Of a DNA stretch of 64,000 nucleotides, positions 24,988-32,438 are shown one piece after another. The notes under the pieces were generated by a model. That model ran no database searches. It saw only the letters and a list, made by a program, of their open reading frames with translations, and was not told the DNA's origin. The DNA is from an uncultured Collinsella sp. (GTDB lineage Bacteria; Actinomycetota; Coriobacteriia; Coriobacteriales; Coriobacteriaceae). Position 1 is the stretch's first letter, and every line of letters begins with the position of its first letter. The stretch lies in contig CAAEEB010000067.1 in assembly GCA_900754745.1 (NCBI GenBank), positions 1 to 64,000 of the forward strand. Direction: 5' to 3'. The translations under genes and the position numbers were made by a program.

Positions 24988-26820
24988 ATGGCACGACTGC
25001 ACGTAATGGAACGCAGCCACGCTCAGGCTGTCATGGACGACCTGCACGATGCGCTCGGACGTCGTCTGGCGGTGAGTTCGCTCGCCCCGTGTCCCGTTGA
25101 GTTTACGGCAGCGCTCGTCAACCTGTGCTCCACCCAGAGCTGCGGCAAGTGCACGCCCTGCCGTGTGGGCCTGAGCGCGCTGAGCGACCTGCTCGCCGAT
25201 GTGCTCGAAGGCCGCGCCGACGAGTCCACGCTCAATCTGATTGAGCGCACCGCCCGCACCATCTATCTTTCGAGCGACTGCGCCATCGGTTACGAGGCCG
25301 GCGCCATGGCGCTTACGGCTATCCGCGGTTTCCGCGACGACTTTGAGCACCACATCCGCGAGCACTCCTGTGGCTTTGACCGCGAGGCCCGCGTCCCGTG
25401 CGTCTCGGGCTGCCCGGCGCACGTCGACATTCCCGGTTACATTTCGCTGGTCGAGGCCGGCCGCTATGCCGATGCCGTCAAGGTCATCCGCAAGAACAAC
25501 CCGCTGCCGCTCGTCTGCGGTTTGGTGTGCGAGCATCCCTGCGAGATGCACTGCCGTCGCGGCATGGTCGACGATCCCATGAACATCCTCGCCCTCAAGC
25601 GTTTTGCCGTTGAGCACAGCGACCTCAACGATTACAAGCCCAGCGTGGCCGACAACACCGGCAAGCGCATCGCCGTGATCGGCGGCGGCCCGGCCGGCCT
25701 TTCCTGTGCCTACTACCTGGCCGTGATGGGCCATAAGGTGACCATCTTTGAGCAGCGCCACCACCTGGGCGGCATGCTGCGCTATGGCATTCCCAGCTAC
25801 CGTCTGCCGCGCGAGCGCCTGCAGGCCGAGATCGACTGGATCTTGAGCGCCGGCATCAACGTGGAACTCGACCACTCCGTCAATGGCGAGGAGCTTGCCC
25901 GCCTGCGCGACGAGTTCGATGCCGTCTACCTGGCCATTGGTGCCCACAGCGATAAGAAGCTCGGCCTTCCGGGCGAAGAGGCGCCCGGCGTGGAGTCGGC
26001 CGTCAAGATGCTGCGCGCCATCGGCGACGACGAGCTGCCCGACCTGAGCGGTCAGCGCGTGTGCGTCATCGGCGGCGGCAACGTGGCCATGGACGTGGCG
26101 CGCTCTGCCGTGCGCTGCGGTGCCGAAAAGGTGAGCATCGTCTACCGCCGTCGCATCTGCGACATGACGGCCCAGGATGCCGAGATTGCCGGCGCCCAGG
26201 CCGAGGGCTGCGAGGTTCTTGAGCTCACCGCACCGCTCGCTATTGAGACGGGCGAAGATGGTCGCGTGAGTGGTCTGCGCGTGCAGCCGCAGATTATCGG
26301 CGAGCCCCGTCGTGGGCGCCCGGCCCCGCGTGCCGCCGCGACGCCCGAGCGCGTCATTCCCTGCGAGCGCGTGTTTGTTGCCGTTGGTCAGGACATCGAT
26401 TCCAAGCCGTTTGAGGAGATGGGCATCGCCTGCAAGTGGGGCTGCGTCGTCACCGATTCGGACGGCGCCGTGCCTAACTTCGACGGCCTCTTTAGCGGCG
26501 GTGACTGCCAGACCGGTCCCGCCACCGTCATCCGGGCCATCAACGCCGGCCGCGTTGCTTCGGCAAATATCGACCGCTACCTGGGCTTTGACCACAAGAT
26601 CAAGCTCGACGTTGAGCTGCCGACCGTGCAGTTTAAGGGCAAGCACGAGTGCGGCCGCTGCGAGCTGGGCGAGCGCGAGGCCGGCGAGCGCATCCACGAT
26701 TGGAATCTGGTCGAGCAGGGCCTTACCGAGGAGGAGGCACGCCAGGAGGCAAGCCGCTGCCTGCGTTGCGACCACTTTGGCTTTGGCGCGTTCCGCGGAG
26801 GGAGGAACCTGGAATGGTAG
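24988..26820 (+). CDS. NuoF C-terminal/GltD-like fusion flavoprotein, hydrogenase electron-transfer subunit
   Basis: Start ATG 24988 has GAGGGGATC upstream; 610 residues. Residues about 30-120 match the NuoF C-terminal Fe-S domain (SCGKCTPCRVG plus a later Cys in SSDCAIGYEAG). The NuoF FMN/NADH domain is absent. From about residue 140 the protein is GltD-like: CVSGCPAHVDIPGY and CGLVCEHPCEMHCRRG iron-sulfur motifs, FAD motif VIGGGPAGLS and pyridine-nucleotide motif VIGGGNVAMD. It ends with another pair of cysteines (CGRC and CLRC). It overlaps the [FeFe]-hydrogenase gene by seven bases. It probably links NAD(P)H to hydrogenase. Confidence 0.85.
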   Translation: MARLHVMERSHAQAVMDDLHDALGRRLAVSSLAPCPVEFTAALVNLCSTQSCGKCTPCRVGLSALSDLLADVLEGRADESTLNLIERTARTIYLSSDCAIGYEAGAMALTAIRGFRDDFEHHIREHSCGFDREARVPCVSGCPAHVDIPGYISLVEAGRYADAVKVIRKNNPLPLVCGLVCEHPCEMHCRRGMVDDPMNILALKRFAVEHSDLNDYKPSVADNTGKRIAVIGGGPAGLSCAYYLAVMGHKVTIFEQRHHLGGMLRYGIPSYRLPRERLQAEIDWILSAGINVELDHSVNGEELARLRDEFDAVYLAIGAHSDKKLGLPGEEAPGVESAVKMLRAIGDDELPDLSGQRVCVIGGGNVAMDVARSAVRCGAEKVSIVYRRRICDMTAQDAEIAGAQAEGCEVLELTAPLAIETGEDGRVSGLRVQPQIIGEPRRGRPAPRAAATPERVIPCERVFVAVGQDIDSKPFEEMGIACKWGCVVTDSDGAVPNFDGLFSGGDCQTGPATVIRAINAGRVASANIDRYLGFDHKIKLDVELPTVQFKGKHECGRCELGEREAGERIHDWNLVEQGLTEEEARQEASRCLRCDHFGFGAFRGGRNLEW

Positions 26821-28625
26821 AGCCCAACAACCCCACTGTCAGCGACAACACCGAAAGCGGAGCACTCAATATGGTCAAGCTCACTATCGATAATTGCGAG
26901 GTCATGGTACCCGAGCACACCACGATCCTGGACGCGGCCAAGTCCGCCGGCATCCAGATTCCCACCCTGTGCTACCTGCGCGATCTAAACGAGATCGGCG
27001 GTTGCCGCGTGTGCGTGGTCGAGGTTGAGGGCTGCGACCAGCTGGTTGCCGCCTGCAACAACTACGTGCTCGACGGCATGGTGGTCCACACTAACAGCCC
27101 CAAGGCCCGCGAGGCGCGTCGCACCAACGTGCAGCTGCTGCTGTCCCAGCACGACTCGCGCTGTACGAGCTGCGTGCGCAGTGGTAACTGCAACCTGCAG
27201 ACCATCGCCAACGACCTGGGCATCTTCTATCTGCCGTACGAGCAGCACCTGGCGCGCGAGGGCTGGGATTTCGATTTCCCCATCATCCGCGATAACGACA
27301 AGTGCATCAAATGCATGCGCTGCATCAAGGTATGCGAGAGCGTGCAGGGCTTAGGGATTTGGGATCTGACCAACCGCGCCACGCATACCGCCGTGGGCAC
27401 CCGCGGGCGTGCGCCGATCGGCAAGACCGATTGCGTCGCGTGCGGCCAGTGCATCACGCATTGCCCGACGGGCGCCCTGCGCGAGCGTGACGATACCGAG
27501 ACCGTGTTCGATGCCATCGCCGATCCCGACAAGATCGTGCTGGTGCAGATTGCGCCGGCCGTGCGTAGCGCCTGGGGCGAGGAGCTCGGCATTCCGCGCG
27601 AGGAGGCTACTGTCGAGCGCCTGGCTTGTGCGCTGCGCCGCGTGGGCTTTGAGTACGTGTTCGATACCGACTTCTCGGCCGACCTCACCATTATGGAGGA
27701 GGGCTCCGAGCTGCTCGAGCGCCTGGGTAAGGCCGCCAAGGGCGAGGGCGACAGCCGCAGCTGGCCCATGTTCACGAGCTGCTGCCCGGGCTGGGTACGC
27801 TTTGTGAAGGCGCGCTACCCGGAGTTTGTCGACAGCCTGTCCACGTCCAAGTCGCCGCAGCAGATGTTTGGCGCCATCGCCAAGACCTACTACGCCAAGG
27901 TGCTGGGCGTGGAGCCCGAGCGTCTGTTTGTGGTGTCCGTGATGCCGTGCACGGCCAAGAAGGCCGAGTGCGCGCTGCCGAGCATGGTGGGCGAGGACGG
28001 CACGCCCGATGTGGACGTTGCGCTGACGGTGCGCGAGACGGTGCGCATGATCCGCGCGAGCCACGTGAGCGTCGACACGCTGGTTGAGGAGCCGCTCGAC
28101 ACGCCGCTGGGCTTTGGCACGGGCGCGGGTGTGATCTTTGGCGCCACGGGCGGCGTGATGGAGGCTGCCGTGCGCTCGGCCTATTACCTGGTGACGGGCA
28201 AGAACCCCGACGCCGACTTCTTTACCGATGTGCGCGGCCTGGACGGCTGGAAGGAGGCCGTGGCCGGTATCGATGGCACCAAGGTGCGCGTCGCCGTGGC
28301 GCACGGGCTAGGCAACGCCGCCCGTCTGCTCGACGCGATTCGCGACGGCCGCGTGAGCTATGACTTCGTTGAGGTCATGGCATGCCCGGGCGGCTGCGTC
28401 GGTGGCGGCGGTCAGCCCATCCACGACGGCTGCGAGCTGGCAGCCGAGCGCGGTCAGGTGCTGTGGGGTCTGGATGCCGCTGCGGACATTCGCTTCTCGC
28501 ACGAGAATCCCGATGTCCAGGCGTGCTACCGCGAGTTCTTGGGCGAGCCGCTCTCGCCGCTGGCCGAGGAGCTGCTGCATACCGACCATCACGCATGGAC
28601 GATGCCTAACGAGGGGACGTGCTAG
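26814..28625 (+). CDS. [FeFe]-hydrogenase catalytic subunit, NuoG-like N terminus
   Basis: Start ATG 26814 overlaps the previous gene as ATGGTAG and has GGAGGGAGGAAC upstream. The 603 residues contain a plant-type [2Fe-2S] domain (CYLRD...GGCRVC), the His-Cys3 cluster HDSRCTSCVRSGNC, and two [4Fe-4S] sites (CIKCMRCIKVCE, CVACGQCITHCP). The three H-cluster signatures are TSCCPGW, MPCTAKKAEC and MACPGGCVGGGG, and a small-subunit-like C terminus (YREFLGEPLS) follows. All H-cluster cysteines are present. It evolves or takes up H2 in the cytoplasm with the preceding flavoprotein as partner. Maturases HydEFG are not in the window. Confidence 0.95.
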   Translation: MVEPNNPTVSDNTESGALNMVKLTIDNCEVMVPEHTTILDAAKSAGIQIPTLCYLRDLNEIGGCRVCVVEVEGCDQLVAACNNYVLDGMVVHTNSPKAREARRTNVQLLLSQHDSRCTSCVRSGNCNLQTIANDLGIFYLPYEQHLAREGWDFDFPIIRDNDKCIKCMRCIKVCESVQGLGIWDLTNRATHTAVGTRGRAPIGKTDCVACGQCITHCPTGALRERDDTETVFDAIADPDKIVLVQIAPAVRSAWGEELGIPREEATVERLACALRRVGFEYVFDTDFSADLTIMEEGSELLERLGKAAKGEGDSRSWPMFTSCCPGWVRFVKARYPEFVDSLSTSKSPQQMFGAIAKTYYAKVLGVEPERLFVVSVMPCTAKKAECALPSMVGEDGTPDVDVALTVRETVRMIRASHVSVDTLVEEPLDTPLGFGTGAGVIFGATGGVMEAAVRSAYYLVTGKNPDADFFTDVRGLDGWKEAVAGIDGTKVRVAVAHGLGNAARLLDAIRDGRVSYDFVEVMACPGGCVGGGGQPIHDGCELAAERGQVLWGLDAAADIRFSHENPDVQACYREFLGEPLSPLAEELLHTDHHAWTMPNEGTC

Positions 28626-28627
28626 CG

Positions 28628-29686
28628 ATGCGCGCGTTTGATTTTGAGATGTCGCGCCGGGGGTTTGCCTCGGCGCTCGCCGCGGGCGCCCTGTCGCTTG
28701 CGCTCGCGGGCTGTGGCGGCGGGGCTGCCGGTACCGGGTCCGCCGCGGGCTCGGCTGCCGGGTCTGCTGCTGACGGTGCCGCTGCCGAGCCGGTTGAGGT
28801 GCACGTCGCCTCGCTCAAGGGTCCGACGTCGATGGGTCTGGTGCAGTTTATGGACCGGGCGGCCGATGGTGAGACGGACAACGAGTTCGACTTTGCGATC
28901 AGCACTGCAGCCGATGAGATCGTGCCCAAGGTGATTCAGGGCGATGTCGATATCGCCCTGGTGCCTGCCAACGTGGCGAGCGTGCTCTACAACAAGACCG
29001 AGGGTGCGGTGCAGGTCATCGACATCAACACGCTGGGCGTGCTGAACGTTGTGACGGGCGACGCGAGTGTGGCCTCGTTTGGCGATCTGGCGGGCCATAC
29101 CGTCTATATGACGGGCAAGGGCACCACGCCGGAGTACGTCATGAACTACCTGCTGGAGCGCGCAGGCCTGACCGGCCAGGTGACGCTCGAGTTTAAGAGC
29201 GAGCCCACCGAGGTGCTGTCGGCCCTGCTTGCCGACCCGTCCGCCGTGGGCGTGCTGCCGGAGCCGTTCAAGACCGCTGCCATCGCCAAGAGCGAAGGCG
29301 GGCTGTCGGCTCCGGTAAGCCTGACCGATGTGTGGGACGAGTTGGCAGGTGACACGGGTTCGCGCCTGCTGACGGGCGTGACCGTGGTGCGCCGCGCGTT
29401 TGCCGAGGAACATCCCGAGGCTGTGGCGGAGTTCTTGAGCTGCCATGCGGCGAGCGTTAAGGCTGTCAATGCGGCGCCGGCAGACTGGGCGCAGGCCGTG
29501 GTCGATGCCGGCATCGTGGACAACGCCAAGATCGCCGAGAAGGCGATTCCCGGGTGCATGCTCGTGTGCCAGACGGGCAAGGATATGAAGGCGGCACTTA
29601 GTGGGTATCTGCAGGTGCTGTCCGACGCGGACGCGAGCGCCGTGGGTGGTAAACTTCCGGCTGACGATTTCTACTACATGGAGTAG
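28628..29686 (+). CDS. ABC transporter substrate-binding lipoprotein (NMT1/SsuA-like) with Tat-like signal
   Basis: The 352-residue protein begins MRAFDFEMSRRGF, a twin-arginine motif, followed by a hydrophobic stretch and the lipobox LAGC (Cys29). A Gly/Ala/Ser-rich linker follows. The mature part resembles periplasmic-binding folds of the NMT1/THI5/SsuA type (VQGDVDIALVPANVASVLYNKT, TGKGTTPEYVMNYLL). The ligand is unknown. It starts three bases after the hydrogenase stop and four bases before the transporter gene, so all four genes form one transcription unit. Confidence 0.85.
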   Translation: MRAFDFEMSRRGFASALAAGALSLALAGCGGGAAGTGSAAGSAAGSAADGAAAEPVEVHVASLKGPTSMGLVQFMDRAADGETDNEFDFAISTAADEIVPKVIQGDVDIALVPANVASVLYNKTEGAVQVIDINTLGVLNVVTGDASVASFGDLAGHTVYMTGKGTTPEYVMNYLLERAGLTGQVTLEFKSEPTEVLSALLADPSAVGVLPEPFKTAAIAKSEGGLSAPVSLTDVWDELAGDTGSRLLTGVTVVRRAFAEEHPEAVAEFLSCHAASVKAVNAAPADWAQAVVDAGIVDNAKIAEKAIPGCMLVCQTGKDMKAALSGYLQVLSDADASAVGGKLPADDFYYME

Positions 29687-29689
29687 CCC

Positions 29690-31066
29690 GTGCGTGCGTT
29701 TGCTCGACAAATGACAGAGCGTATGAAGGCGGTGGCGGCAGCAGGTGCCGTCGCCGCCTTTTGGCTTGCCGTGTGGGTCTTCGCGGCGGTGCTGGTGGCG
29801 CAGCCACTGATCTTGCCGGGGCCGGGTGCTGTTGCCGTGGCGCTGCTGCGCCTGGTGTGCGATGGCGGTACCTGGGCGATTTTGGTGGGCTCGGGCGCGC
29901 GGATACTGGGCGGGCTGGCGCTTGCCGCGGTGTGTGGTGGCGTGCTTGCCGGGATTTCGTCACGGTTGCGGGCGTTTGCGCGCCTGGTGGCTCCGGCACT
30001 TTCGTTTGTTAAGGCGACGCCGGTTGCCTGCGTGGTGGTCCTGCTGCTTATTTGGTTGGGATCGGCGCGCGTGAGCATCGCCGCGGTCTTTTTGATGGCG
30101 CTGCCGGGCGTGTATTTTTCGCTGGCCGAGGGCTTGGCACAGGTGAATAAACCGCTGGAGCAGATGTTCCGTCTGCATGGCGTGCGCGGCTGGCGCCTGT
30201 TTTGCGCCCATACCTGGCGCGAAGTCCTGCCGTTTGTGCTTTCGTGCGCCCGCGCCGTGATCGGCATGAGCTGGAAGGCCGGCGTGGCAGCCGAGCTGAT
30301 CGGCATGGCGGTGGGCACCGTGGGCGAGCGCATCTATCAGGCAAAGCTTTTGATTGAGACGGCTGATTTGCTGGCGTGGACCGTGCTGGTCGTTGCCGCC
30401 TCGTGGGCGTGTGAGCGCGTGCTGGTGTGGCTGCTGCGGGTTTCGGGACCCGTGGCGTGGCGCGCGGCCGTGCGGGCGCATGGGCATGGACTGCGCGGGC
30501 ATGCGGGGGCTGCGAGCGATGGCGCCGCAGCGGAGCTTGCGCTTGCCGTGGGCGATCGTGCGCCCTGGGCGCCGGCGCTGGATGGTCTGGTGCTCAACGT
30601 GCCTGCGGGTGGGCGTATCTGCGTGATGGGCGCTTCGGGCATGGGCAAGTCGACGCTGCTTTCGTTGGCAGCGGGGGAGTGCGCGCCGTGCTCGATGGTG
30701 TTTCAGGATGCACGCTTGGTAGAGGGCAGCTCGGCTTTGGATAACGTGCTGGTGTGTGCCGATGCGCGCGTGGATGCTTCGAACGCTACGACCTTGCTGC
30801 GCCGGTTGGTGCCGGGAATCGACGTGCATGTTCGCGTGGCTGAGCTTTCGGGCGGGCAGCGCCGTCGTGTCGAGATCGCTCGAGCCCTGCTGTGTGGCGG
30901 CTGTGCCGTCATTCTGGATGAGCCCTTTACCGGCCTGGACGCCGCCGCGCGCGATGCGACGGCCGAGGCCGTGCTAGACCTGCTCGACGGTCGCACGCTC
31001 TTGCTCGCCACGCACGATGTCGTCGACGCTCAAGCCCTCGATATCTCGGACATCATCACGCTCTAA
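29690..31066 (+). CDS. Fused ABC permease and compact ATPase
   Basis: The GTG start has GGAG seven bases upstream; 458 residues. Residues 1-250 are a BPD-type permease with about six helices (LILPGPGAVAVALL; the EAA-loop region is around GVRGWRLFCAHTWREVLPFV). Residues 280-458 are an ABC ATPase: Walker A GASGMGKST (about 314), Q-loop VFQDARLV, signature LSGGQRRR, Walker B CAVILDEPFTGLD and switch His in ATHD. Walker A to Q-loop is only about 20 residues rather than about 40, so the nucleotide domain is unusually short. Permease and ATPase are normally separate in this SsuBC/ThiXY-like class. It probably partners the upstream lipoprotein. Confidence 0.85.
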   Translation: MRAFARQMTERMKAVAAAGAVAAFWLAVWVFAAVLVAQPLILPGPGAVAVALLRLVCDGGTWAILVGSGARILGGLALAAVCGGVLAGISSRLRAFARLVAPALSFVKATPVACVVVLLLIWLGSARVSIAAVFLMALPGVYFSLAEGLAQVNKPLEQMFRLHGVRGWRLFCAHTWREVLPFVLSCARAVIGMSWKAGVAAELIGMAVGTVGERIYQAKLLIETADLLAWTVLVVAASWACERVLVWLLRVSGPVAWRAAVRAHGHGLRGHAGAASDGAAAELALAVGDRAPWAPALDGLVLNVPAGGRICVMGASGMGKSTLLSLAAGECAPCSMVFQDARLVEGSSALDNVLVCADARVDASNATTLLRRLVPGIDVHVRVAELSGGQRRRVEIARALLCGGCAVILDEPFTGLDAAARDATAEAVLDLLDGRTLLLATHDVVDAQALDISDIITL

Positions 31067-31091
31067 AAACTTACTCAGCAACAAAATGATT

Positions 31092-31109
31092 CGTTTTCCT
31101 CCGTCCCCA
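31092..31109. repeat. Fragment of palindrome family F
   Basis: CGTTTTCCTCCGTCCCCA is identical to 43813-43830, the right arm of the complete family-F element. Here the left arm is missing. Confidence 0.6.
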
Positions 31110-31140
31110 TGGGGTCGGGTGTGGTATTCTATCTGCGGGG

Positions 31141-31170
31141 TAATACTTAGGAATACCTAGTAATACCAAC
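31141..31170. promoter_or_regulatory. Three 10-bp iterons upstream of RelB-like gene
   Basis: TAATACTTAG, GAATACCTAG and TAATACCAAC are contiguous 10-base direct repeats. An inverted GGTATTC lies at about 31122. One-helical-turn spacing is typical of operators bound by ribbon-helix-helix dimers, and the next gene encodes such a protein, so autoregulation is likely. Confidence 0.5.
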
Positions 31171-31281
31171 GCCGCAGAAACAAACTCCGGATGCGGGCCA
31201 ATCGGGTTGCCTTCACAGCCCGTCGCCCAGCCGCGTGGCCCGCATCTATCCGCACTACCGTCGTTTCAAAAAGGAAGCGCC

Positions 31282-31503
31282 ATGGCAGAACACATGACCC
31301 CCGTAGTCGCGAAGGTCTTGCCCGAGGAGAAGGCAGCCTTCGCGGCGGCAACCCAGCTCGTGGGCACCACGCCGTCCAACGCCATCCGCATGTTTATCGC
31401 CGCGTTCAATCGCTGCGGCACCTTCCCGTTCGACATCTCGCCCAGCGGGGCTTTTGGCAAAGACTGTCCCCAACAGCTAGTCGTTGAAGAACGTTCCCAA
31501 TGA
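31282..31503 (+). CDS. RelB/DinJ-family antitoxin-like protein, orphan
   Basis: Start ATG 31282 has AAAAAGGAAG upstream; 73 residues. The core VVAKVLPEEKAAF...TPSNAIRMFIAAF...PFDISP matches RelB/DinJ ribbon-helix-helix antitoxins. No RelE/YafQ toxin follows; the next gene is a CPBP protease. The last 14 residues (KDCPQQLVVEERSQ) are encoded by a family-E repeat, so the original C terminus, which would carry the toxin-binding segment, may have been replaced. It may now act only as a DNA-binding regulator. Confidence 0.7.
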   Translation: MAEHMTPVVAKVLPEEKAAFAAATQLVGTTPSNAIRMFIAAFNRCGTFPFDISPSGAFGKDCPQQLVVEERSQ

Positions 31504-31510
31504 CTAGTCG
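31486..31510. repeat. Family E sequence overlapping the RelB-like 3' end
   Basis: AAGAACGTTCCCAATGACTA and following bases match the gltBD terminator element (AAGAACGTCCCCAACGACTA). CTGTCCCCAACAGCTAGTCG just upstream (from 31466) is another partial unit. It contains the RelB-like stop codon and abuts the CPBP ribosome site. Confidence 0.6.
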
Positions 31511-31526
31511 TCGGGAGGAGGTTGGC

Positions 31527-32438
31527 ATGCTCAATGCGATGATTTGGGCGCTTGCCTGTTTTGGCGTCGTTACTGTCGATATTGCCCTGAGCGTCGTTTT
31601 GTTTTCCGCCCTTGGCGTCGCATCGGTGTTCATGGGTTTTTCGATCGATGACCTCGACATTCAATTGCTTCAGGCCGTCGCGCAGACAGCATCGTTTTTG
31701 ATGGCGCTGCTGTGGTGGCGTTATCTGTGGCCGCGTTCGTTTATGGCACGCCGGCAAAGCGAACACCCGCTCGGCGGGGGAGCGCGTGGGGCGTGGAAAC
31801 GCATCGCCTGCGTTATCGTGATCGGCCTGGCCCTGCAGGTGGTTGTTGGCTACGTGACCGACGCCGCGCTGTCGCTGCTGCCCGATGCCGCGGCCGACTA
31901 CAGCGAGCTTGTCGAGGAAACAGGCATGGGCGACACCAGTTATCTCGCCGTCCTGACTACGGTACTCGGCGCCCCATTTTGTGAAGAGCTGCTGGTGCGC
32001 GGCATTATTTTTGAGTTTTCGCTCCGAGCGTTTAATCCGCAGTGCCGCCCACTTTGGAAGCGCCGGCGTCGTGCGAGCGCGCAGGATGGCGCCATGGTGC
32101 CTTGGGCGGCCCCAAGCACGTGGGGTATCGCCGCGGCAATCGTGCTGCAGGCGGCCATCTTTGGCTTTATGCATATGAACTGGGTGCAGGGCTGCTATGC
32201 GGGCGCTGCCGGCCTCATTTTTGGCTGGGTGCTCGTGACGACCGGAAAGCTTCGCTACACGATTCTGCTGCACTTTGCCTTTAATGCCGGGTCGTATCTC
32301 ATGACGTTGCTCTGGTTTGTGAACACGCCGCTCGATGTGGCAATTACGGTCGCTATCGCCGGCGTCATCCTCGTTGAGGCAATGCGTTCGCTGCGCCACG
32401 CGTGTGGGGTGGATGCAGCGAGCGCACCGCTGCCCTAG
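31527..32438 (+). CDS. CPBP (CAAX/Abi) family intramembrane protease
   Basis: Start ATG 31527 has GGGAGGAG seven bases upstream; 303 residues with about seven hydrophobic segments. The active-site motifs are present: CEELLVRG (EExxxR), FGFMHMNW (FxxxH) and HFAFN. Family members are Rce1-like membrane proteases, often linked to bacteriocin immunity or processing. No bacteriocin gene is visible nearby. Its stop codon overlaps that of the convergent YgiQ gene. Confidence 0.88.
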   Translation: MLNAMIWALACFGVVTVDIALSVVLFSALGVASVFMGFSIDDLDIQLLQAVAQTASFLMALLWWRYLWPRSFMARRQSEHPLGGGARGAWKRIACVIVIGLALQVVVGYVTDAALSLLPDAAADYSELVEETGMGDTSYLAVLTTVLGAPFCEELLVRGIIFEFSLRAFNPQCRPLWKRRRRASAQDGAMVPWAAPSTWGIAAAIVLQAAIFGFMHMNWVQGCYAGAAGLIFGWVLVTTGKLRYTILLHFAFNAGSYLMTLLWFVNTPLDVAITVAIAGVILVEAMRSLRHACGVDAASAPLP

